NCBI GenBank assembly: GCA_949358305.1
Contig: OX442314.1
Coordinates: forward strand, 59,343,369 to 59,407,368
Direction: 5' to 3'
DNA: 64,000 bases
From: Strigamia acuminata
Lineage: Eukaryota > Arthropoda > Chilopoda > Geophilomorpha > Linotaeniidae
In this document: positions 57,386-64,000 of the stretch, one piece after another
Numbering within the stretch: position 1 is the first letter of the stretch
Layout of the letters: every line of letters starts with the position of its first letter
Made by a program: the position numbers and the translations under genes
Notes under the pieces: model-generated
The model's input: only the letters and a program-made list of their open reading frames with translations
Databases searched by the model: none
Told to the model about the DNA's origin: nothing

Positions 57386-57931
57386 GTAACATAAGATCTT
57401 CCCGTAAGATCGAAAAATGTAATCCGCCGACATCCGACACCATGTCGGATTGTGGCGCGTGATAACTTGACTGATGAATTCTTTTTGTATTTATTTTGTT
57501 GATTTTTCGGTAGAATCGGAGCTCGGGCGCGGAAACCTTTTTCGTGCTCGAAGATCTCCGATCTCCAAACCCAGACAAAGGAATTGTTTGCCAAGATGGC
57601 GTCGCTAAAAAATTTAGAAAAAATTAAAAACTGAAAGTAACGTTGAAACTTCGTAATAAATTAAAATACGAGTAGAAAAGCTTAAATAAAAACAACCGAT
57701 TCTTTTGTATTACGCGACGTTGTTTTGAGCGGACCTCCTGAATCTAAAAAAAGGTAGCAAGAGAAAGACTGAGCTACACCAGCGGCCAACCACCGCGGAC
57801 CTGCGAATAATCAGGACGGAGAGGAGCGGCCACAACCGAAAGAAATTTTGGTGTCACCGCCGATCTCGCAATTTTTATTCCAAATATTTATAAAAAAGGG
57901 TATCGAAATTAAAATGTATTTAATGCTTCAG
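57386..57931 (+). other. Inferred intron of ORF3, element C (546 bp)
   Basis: Donor CAG/GTAACA. The acceptor is TTTAATGCTTCAG ending at 57931. Splicing keeps phase 0 and removes stops in all the sequence between. It is shorter than the 846-bp intron of B. Confidence 0.62.
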
Positions 57932-60304
57932 ATCGACCCGCTACAATCATGGGACGCCCTGCCGTCTACAGTGCCCACCAAGGGCAACATCTTCCGGCTA
58001 GCGATGCCAGAATTTATCCGGCTAGCCTATCCGGAGGGAGACACCGATGTCTGGGCCCTGAGATTACGCTACTCCCGAGCGATCGAAGAATTCTTTGACC
58101 GACCCAGGACGCTGGTCGAATGTTTGCCCAGGCAAATACGAGAAAGGGTGGGGCCACGGATCGATCCCGATTTCGATCCGTCGAGCCCTATTTTTTCAGA
58201 GCTACTTCGAGCTCGGTACGGCGGTACCGAGGCGGACGAGCGCACCGGCCTTCGCTCTTCTGGCGTTGCGGCGTTGCGCCACCGGAGACGAATCGTCCGC
58301 GAGGAAATCGCTCACCTAGAGCGAACGGCAACCAGTGCCGCGACACGAACCTTGGAACGGAATGGTTTCTCGACAGGAGAAATTAGAGAATGGTTGCGTG
58401 AAGCCCGCGAAGACCGCCAAACAACATCGTGGGTGCCGCCCGTTGGCTTCGTCGCCACTCAAGCCGAAATGTGGCAGCTGCATCGAGTCGGTATCCTTCA
58501 GAGCGGCACACGAGTCAGGAGGCTGAAGAGACAGGCCTCAAGCTCAAACAGCGGCCCCGCTCCGAGTAGGCAGGCCCTTTCCACCGAGGAGAGCAACCCG
58601 TCGACGAGCGGGACGCAACCCGGCCATTCGAACAATTCCGACTTAAGAATTCAAACGGCCACCCAGTCGGGAGGCCTGCGCTCCGTCGTAATAGTACCCG
58701 CCTCATCCCGCGAATTACGAATAAATCCAGAGGCCGGACCTTCCAACTCGTGGAGCGACCAGGTCGACGAACAGGAGAGACAAGCGGCGACCACAGCCGC
58801 GCCCTCTCTCTTCCTAGTGCGTACCGTCCGGCCGTCGGACGAAGAGTCGACCATGTTCGACCAAGCGGAACCCCCGTACAAAATCCGAAGAAACTCGGTA
58901 ACCCCTTCGTACGTCGAAACCGCCAACACTAGGCGCAACCGGAAGAGCAGAGCTCGCCGCAGGCAGAGGATGCAAACCCTGTTGGCGAAACTCGCCGCCA
59001 CCGAAAAGAGGCCGACCGCCGCCGGTAGTTCGGACTCGCCCAGAGCCGAACCCGCAGCCGTGTCGTCCCCCAATCGGAAGAAGGGACCCGAAGGATGGTG
59101 CGAAACCATTGAAGAAAAAATGGATTTGGACGAAGGGCCAAAAACGGAACAGCCCATGTCACGAAGAGAACTGGCCGAAGTGCTCACCAACGCCTTTCGC
59201 GGATTCTCCGCGAACCGGCCAACGCCCTCTACGGACCAAACCGCGCTCGCGCCATCCACACCAATCTTCCATCCGGTCCAACCAAGCTGGCCGCCTCTCC
59301 TCGAGGCCCCACCACCAGCCATAACTAGATGGACGCCCCCTGGAAACATGCGACCAGGCGAGGCGTTCCTAGAATACGTCCCACACCGACCACCAGGACT
59401 AGCTCCCCCGCCAGTTCCTCCGCCGACTCAGGCACCGAGGCCGGCTCGTGACGCCATGTGGTACGAAGAGAAAGAGCGGGATGCCCAAAATCGACGAGAG
59501 GCAGCGAATCCCACCTTGGGAGAACTACAGGCCCACCAGGCTGAATGTGAGCACCCCGCTACCGCCGAACGGGCCTTGACGCAGGCTGACGCCGCTCAGA
59601 CGGAGCACATCAATTGGGCGATAGCCCAAATGCGCAAACTATCCGCCACTTTTTCGGCAGATCCAAACCGCGCCCTGCCGATCAGCCGGAGTAGCTTAAA
59701 CGCCGAGGTAACACGCGTGATGTCCGAAATCCTGTCTCCCGCCCTCTTCCTGGACGGCCGACAGTCGATGGCCGCCTGGACCATAATCGACAGAGAGGGC
59801 GTCTTTCTAAACAGGGCCCTCTACCAACTTTGGGCCGAGTTCACGCCAGCCGCGGCCGACCTCCGATTCGAGTTGGCCCGCTCCATGGAAAACCCGAATT
59901 TCCAGTTCGCAAAGATGCGTTCGATGGCATTCCGCTACAAAAACCCAGGGGTTCACCCGACGTTGCTACGAAAGGTCGCCGAAGAGGCGTCCGATAAAGA
60001 GGAGGCCGTCCGCCCCATCGTGGTGGCCGAGACGGTTCCTCCCGAGCCTGCCGCCCGGAGTTATATCCCGACTCCGAAGCCGGTATTCCCGAAGGAACGA
60101 AGGACGAGTAAGCGACCGAAGCTGGTCCCGAAGCGATCGCGCAAGGGGCCTCGAACTCCACCGCTGCCATCGCCCTCGCCGCCTTCTACGAGCATGGACG
60201 CCCTGTCCATAGAGGAGAACACTCCACCACTGGAGATTCCACTACCGCCGTCTCCCCCGCCACTGCCTGCACCGGCACCTGCGCCGACCCAGCTCTATCT
60301 ATGA
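57932..60304 (+). CDS. ORF3 exon 2 of element C, upstream part to an in-frame TGA (790 aa)
   Basis: Counterpart of the element B third gene. The N-terminal domain (to about residue 190) shares NIFR..MPEF, SPIF and TQAEMWQLH. It is followed by a Pro/Ser/Arg-rich linker, then a domain with REAANPT, GRQSMAAW and DREGV at about residues 525-680, then a Pro-rich tail. It ends at TGA (60302-60304), but the same frame continues with similarity to B. No signal peptide or transmembrane segment is seen. ATG codons at 57914 and 57923 just before the acceptor could serve unspliced RNA. Function unknown. Confidence 0.82.
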   Translation: MDPLQSWDALPSTVPTKGNIFRLAMPEFIRLAYPEGDTDVWALRLRYSRAIEEFFDRPRTLVECLPRQIRERVGPRIDPDFDPSSPIFSELLRARYGGTEADERTGLRSSGVAALRHRRRIVREEIAHLERTATSAATRTLERNGFSTGEIREWLREAREDRQTTSWVPPVGFVATQAEMWQLHRVGILQSGTRVRRLKRQASSSNSGPAPSRQALSTEESNPSTSGTQPGHSNNSDLRIQTATQSGGLRSVVIVPASSRELRINPEAGPSNSWSDQVDEQERQAATTAAPSLFLVRTVRPSDEESTMFDQAEPPYKIRRNSVTPSYVETANTRRNRKSRARRRQRMQTLLAKLAATEKRPTAAGSSDSPRAEPAAVSSPNRKKGPEGWCETIEEKMDLDEGPKTEQPMSRRELAEVLTNAFRGFSANRPTPSTDQTALAPSTPIFHPVQPSWPPLLEAPPPAITRWTPPGNMRPGEAFLEYVPHRPPGLAPPPVPPPTQAPRPARDAMWYEEKERDAQNRREAANPTLGELQAHQAECEHPATAERALTQADAAQTEHINWAIAQMRKLSATFSADPNRALPISRSSLNAEVTRVMSEILSPALFLDGRQSMAAWTIIDREGVFLNRALYQLWAEFTPAAADLRFELARSMENPNFQFAKMRSMAFRYKNPGVHPTLLRKVAEEASDKEEAVRPIVVAETVPPEPAARSYIPTPKPVFPKERRTSKRPKLVPKRSRKGPRTPPLPSPSPPSTSMDALSIEENTPPLEIPLPPSPPPLPAPAPAPTQLYL

Positions 60305-60736
60305 CTGGAAGTAGAATATCCGAATTTACAGATGTCGGAGACAACGCGCCGAGCGTTATTGGCCACTCACCGCCAAGGTGAATCGTTCCTGCAATGGATG
60401 GCGAAGGAAATCAGGTTGACCAACGACCCGATCCTCCATCAACGACTCCAGCGGGCTCACCGAGAGCCCCTCACACCGCCGGAATCACATCGGATGCGTC
60501 GATGTCCCGGCCGCTTCCCCGCTTCGACCCAAATCTGGGTACATGAAAGAAGAAGCAGAACGGACGGACCTCCCGGCCACGCTCAATTCTTCATTAACGA
60601 ATCGAAGAATCCGACGAATCTGACCACGTCGCTGCCCGATGGCCTTCCTCCGCCACCGCCAGCCGTTAATCTCCCAATCCTACGTCCCCGCGGAGGGAAG
60701 TTGCCCGCTATTGCGCTGAGGGACCAGATAGGGTAA
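60305..60736 (+). CDS. ORF3 of element C, C-terminal part after the TGA (same frame)
   Basis: Continues the ORF3 frame after TGA CTG. An ATG at 60332 would give 134 aa. It aligns with the C-terminal domain of element B ORF3: HQRLQRAHREP, WVHERR, GHAQFFINES. This is the best conserved part of ORF3, which argues against long decay. It is either a recent nonsense break, a readthrough extension or, less likely, a separate protein. Confidence 0.7.
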   Translation: MEVEYPNLQMSETTRRALLATHRQGESFLQWMAKEIRLTNDPILHQRLQRAHREPLTPPESHRMRRCPGRFPASTQIWVHERRSRTDGPPGHAQFFINESKNPTNLTTSLPDGLPPPPPAVNLPILRPRGGKLPAIALRDQIG

Positions 60737-60760
60737 TCGCCCCGATCGATGATCGAAGCT

Positions 60761-60770
60761 GGGGGAGGGA
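60761..60770 (+). other. Polypurine tract of element C
   Basis: GGGGGAGGGA two bases before the 3' LTR, the plus-strand primer. Confidence 0.85.
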
Positions 60771-60772
60771 CG

Positions 60773-61590
60773 TGTGGTGACCCCGCGGGTGGTCGTCCCT
60801 CCAGTGGACGCCATCCGCATGAGTCACTAGGAGAGGTCAGTTCCCTCGCGTTGGCTCCGCCTTCCCCCCCTGGGAAGCGCGTGCCCCGAGGGGGTGAGGT
60901 GATGCGTGGACGGCCCCCATTGGCCGAGCCAGGCCCCTCACCCTGGCCTATATCAGGTAGAGTTTCGCGCCCTACAAGCAGAACTTACACAAACGACACC
61001 AAGAACACAGCAACTACCTCACCGTCAGGCCAACTCCACCAAAAGTTAGGATTGATCGAGGACCGCTGATTCCAGTGCAACTGTAACTCTCACGAATTTA
61101 CACTGTGTGTTTATTTCCCGCGAAAGCAGGAAAATAACCCTTGTGAATTCACACCGAATAACCGACCCACGGTTATTCCACCACTAAAGTGTCCGAGTGC
61201 CCTGTAAGAAACTCCCCGTTTCTGGACGGAGCCTTGCGACGCTAAAACCAACCCCTAGACAACAGGCACGGATAGAAGACTCGAAAGAGCATTCCACCGC
61301 GTCCGTGAACGACGAATCCGTGACGAATTTACGACAACTCGAGACGCCGCCTTTGTTCCGCCGACCACGCGGAACCGACGACGCCATCTTGGGAAATCCT
61401 TTGTTCGACTCTGACCAAGTCGACTCTAGTTTTATACCGAGTGTATTTTAAGGCTTACGCCTATTGAATAAACCTATTTGTTCATTTAAATATACTTAGT
61501 ATTCATTTGGGTAATTTACATATTTAGTAAGATCACAGGTAAAGTAATACACGTTAGCTCATTAAATTTATCACCAGGTAGGACGCGACA
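60773..61590 (+). repeat. 3' LTR of element C (818 bp)
   Basis: Differs from the 5' LTR at, for example, GGACGCCATC for GGACACCATC, TTTAAATA for TTTACATA, TAGTAAG for TAGTAGG, and AAATTTATC for AAACCTATC. Followed by the target duplication AAGC. Confidence 0.95.
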
Positions 61591-62013
61591 AAGCACTCTC
61601 TAAACTAAGCTTACGTATACGTTTTGAAAAGCTTAAGCGAAATCCAGAGGTTGTGAAATAAAATGTAATGAAAACTACAAAACACATTATTTCGATAGTA
61701 CAATATGTAGAAATAATTTGGAACTTGTTACAAATAGTTGAAATACCTCAGTTTAGATATTACGTACTCCGTATTTTATAATGAAATTTCTGCTAAGAGA
61801 CCCTAGATCTATTTTCAACGGCAGAATCTTTAAGTTGGACATGAACAAACAGAAGATTATGGGTCACTGAGCACACCAGTGATCCCATTTCCAATATTAT
61901 ACTAATGTCCTGTTCATACCAAGGTTTACGATCTCATCCAATGTTGTGGTTGTAGATCCATTATTGGCAGGTCCACCTTTACCATGGGCAAACTCAAACT
62001 GGGCTGCAGCCCA
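61591..62013. other. AT-rich flank of element C
   Basis: Starts with the AAGC target duplication. No gene seen. Confidence 0.5.
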
Positions 62014-62095
62014 GGGGCGCTGGGCAGAGAGGGCGCTGGACAGAGAGGAACGCCAGGCAAAGAGGGGTGCCGGGCAGAGAAGGGTGCCTGGCGCC
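62014..62095. repeat. Degenerate 17-bp minisatellite, about 5 copies
   Basis: G-rich units like GGGCGCTGGGCAGAGAG with 16-17 bp spacing and several changes per copy. They stand out in an AT-rich region. Confidence 0.75.
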
Positions 62096-62861
62096 TCCTA
62101 GAAAAAATCTTCGTGAGTGTTTAAATATAAGCTGAACTTGTAGGCCCGTTCCTACACATTGTTCATAGTGTGTAAAACACACGGGCGCTACAAGTCAGGG
62201 AACACCACCCCGGGTGGCATATTTTCCCTAAAGATGCATTTTTAGGTCTTAAAATGTGTTTTTAGGTCCGAAAATGCATTTTTAGGTTGATTTTATTTTT
62301 CACAAAAATGCTTACCGGTTCTTCTATTGGAGGGGGGTGAAAGTGGGGTGCCAGCACACCCAAAATACACGAGTGCACTACAAGTACGTGCCTATTAAAT
62401 TGTAAAGGTATAAATAATTTTTTTAAAATTACATCAAGGGGCAATGGACGCGTGAATTATTTTAAGCCTGGGACACTAAAAAGTGTTAAGACGGCTGGAG
62501 TATCTCATACTCCATTCCTGTTTATGTTAATTTGTGACGCTGCTGATTGCAGCGCCACCTATGTTGTATCTCGAATTAAACACTTATGCAAACAAGCTTG
62601 AACATAATGGTCGAATCCTAGTCCGTTCCTTTTCACATTCAAAACCATCGGTCCGAATCCATTACAAGAACACTTCAACGGCCCTGATTATTGGTGTCAC
62701 CACTGACCTCGGTTTAGAGATCTAGATGCGTGTGCCCAACTACTCCATTTTCCATTTGGAATTGGTAACAAATCTCAGAATTATTCAAAATCTGAAATTC
62801 ATTTAATCACAGTAACCACAAATACTATTCCCAAACATCTCAGTTGTTATATGTACTGCTC

Positions 62862-62909
62862 AAATTATAAATTATAAAATTATAAAATTATAAAATTATA
62901 AAATTATAC
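62862..62909. repeat. TATAAAAT microsatellite, 8-bp unit
   Basis: About five copies of TATAAAAT in a row after a shorter AAATTATA variant. Confidence 0.85.
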
Positions 62910-63262
62910 ATTCGAAATGCCCAATTAGAACAAAAATTGTTGTCTGGAATACCTCATTGCAATAAAACTGCAGATTTCCTGAAATTTAGGGCCCACGAGT
63001 TCAAACTGATTTGCCATCTTTAAAAACTGACAAAATTAACAATATTTTTTATCCATTTAAGTCTTATGTCATTATGTTGAATAGGAAATGATCTTTGATC
63101 AGGTAAGTGTGCTCAATTTTATTCCTCATTTCCCAAGTTTTGGCCTTTGCAATTTATGCATTGCCATTTAAGTTTCACTTACAAAAATACATCTGTTCTC
63201 AGCACATCGTGTCTAATATCAAAACAAAACTCTATTTTAAACATATCTACAAGTAAAACACA
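62910..63262. other. Upstream region of the right-edge gene
   Basis: AT-rich, with no clear TATA box or upstream exon. It should hold the promoter and leader of the gene starting at 63263. Confidence 0.4.
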
Positions 63263-63994
63263 ATGGGTAAACTCGAATGGATTCGAACATTCGAACGGAT
63301 CCAACAACGTCGAAGAGAAGAAATGCGACACTTCGTTGGCAATGTGATGGCAGAGCGCACGGAAATGCCAGCATTTATCAAATCTATGGAGAACATTTCA
63401 AAAAAGAAAAAAAAGATGTCCATTCTTTTTTTCACATTACTCGTTGTGAATTTGGCAGTTTGTGTTTTCCAAACTGGAGAGCGGATTTCGTATTACATGA
63501 GTGAACCAACAACAGTTGATGCATATTTGATTGAAGCGGTGCATGAGTCCTTTCCAAATGTTTACATTTTCCCAGAATCAGCGCAAGAATATCAAAAGTT
63601 CATAACATACTATCAGGGATACACTGATCTGAAGGACTCTAATTCAGTTTCAAGCCCAGAAATCCTAAAACATTTGAGTTTACCTGGTTACATAACTGAT
63701 GCGCACTTTACAATGGTAAATCTTTACTACCCGTTTTATTTCAGTGAATAAATTAGCAAATACTTTTACAGGGAACATCAAGCAGCAAACTTACAATTAA
63801 AAACGACCTTACTCTTAAACGGCCAGTTGCTCAAGTTTCAAGCCGTAAGTTAGAAAACTAAAAAAAAAAAAAAAAAAAGTACGCTATTGTTATTAACGTT
63901 CATTATTTTTCTAGCATTTCAACTTCCATTTGGGAATGTGAATTACAAGATGACAATCAAACTAAAATTTTCTGGAGATTGTAATCATGTTTCG
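63263..63994 (+). CDS. Membrane protein gene, DEG/ENaC channel-like, first three exons (partial)
   Basis: Exon 1 63263-63715 (151 codons), exon 2 63772-63844 and exon 3 63915-63994, with introns of 56 and 70 bp ending in TTTTACAG and TTTTCTAG. Donors are GTAAAT and GTAAGT; a further GTAAGT at 63995 shows that the gene continues past the window. The frame is kept across all joins. Exon 1 encodes a basic N-terminus, a KKKKK cluster and one membrane helix (about residues 52-72, SILFFTLLVVNLAVCVF), then YYMSEPTTVDAYLIEAVHES and FPNVYIFPES. That layout resembles the first transmembrane segment and the FPAVTIC motif of DEG/ENaC sodium channels, but the cysteine-asparagine signature is missing. The family is tentative. 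Confidence 0.6.
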
Positions 63995-64000
63995 GTAAGT

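Larger units (their letters stand above)
48725..61590 (+). mobile_element. Element C: complete Ty3/gypsy-type LTR retrotransposon with third gene, 12.9 kb
   Basis: Plus-strand order: LTR, tRNA-Pro-type primer site, gag, -1 frameshift, pol, hairpin region, spliced ORF3, polypurine tract, LTR. The 818-bp LTRs differ at about five positions by eye. A 4-bp AAGC duplication (48721-48724 and 61591-61594) flanks it. It resembles element B throughout the coding parts and the hairpin region, but its LTR sequence differs. The coding regions are open except for one in-frame TGA in ORF3. It points away from element B, and RPB3 lies between their 5' ends. Confidence 0.95.

Overview
The window is invertebrate nuclear DNA dominated by repeats. 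The only clear host genes are a complete, intronless RNA polymerase II subunit RPB3 (POLR2C) gene and, at the right edge, the first exons of a membrane protein gene that resembles the DEG/ENaC sodium channel family. RPB3 has the 275-residue metazoan form, and the right-hand gene has 56- and 70-bp introns. This suits a compact-intron ecdysozoan, perhaps an arthropod, but the sequence does not fix the species.

Layout from left to right: (1) 1-5768 is the 5' part of a minus-strand Ty3/gypsy-type LTR retrotransposon (element A: 1130-bp LTR, tRNA-Phe-type primer site, gag, and pol running off the left edge). It sits in the edge of a satellite. (2) 5769-23974 is an 18.2-kb AT-rich satellite built from three modules: 11-bp GTTGTAACAMA units, 10-bp GAAAAAATGT units and a constant A-rich block. 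It carries larger segmental duplications. (3) 23975-24308 is a foldback/MITE-like element at the array end. (4) 24309-31326 is AT-rich non-coding DNA with two more inverted-repeat elements. (5) 31327-44815 is a complete 13.5-kb LTR element on the minus strand (element B), with apparently identical 1017-bp LTRs and a 4-bp target duplication. (6) 44983-45810 is RPB3 on the minus strand. (7) 46990-47852 holds another inverted-repeat element. (8) 48725-61590 is a complete 12.9-kb LTR element on the plus strand (element C), related to B, with 818-bp LTRs. (9) 61591-64000 is AT-rich flank and the start of the DEG/ENaC-like gene.

The most notable content is the B/C element family. Both have gag, a -1 frameshift into pol (A AAA AAC heptamer at the end of gag), a tRNA-Pro primer site, and a large third gene (ORF3) after pol. 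ORF3 lacks visible envelope features and looks spliced: a short acidic first exon with a conserved EENWD motif ends at a CAG/GT donor and joins in phase 0 to a long second exon. The gap between pol and ORF3 carries repeated CCCGTAGC...GCACGGG hairpins in both elements. In C, ORF3 is cut by one in-frame TGA, yet the sequence after it remains clearly similar to B. Everything here was read by eye; no database search was run.
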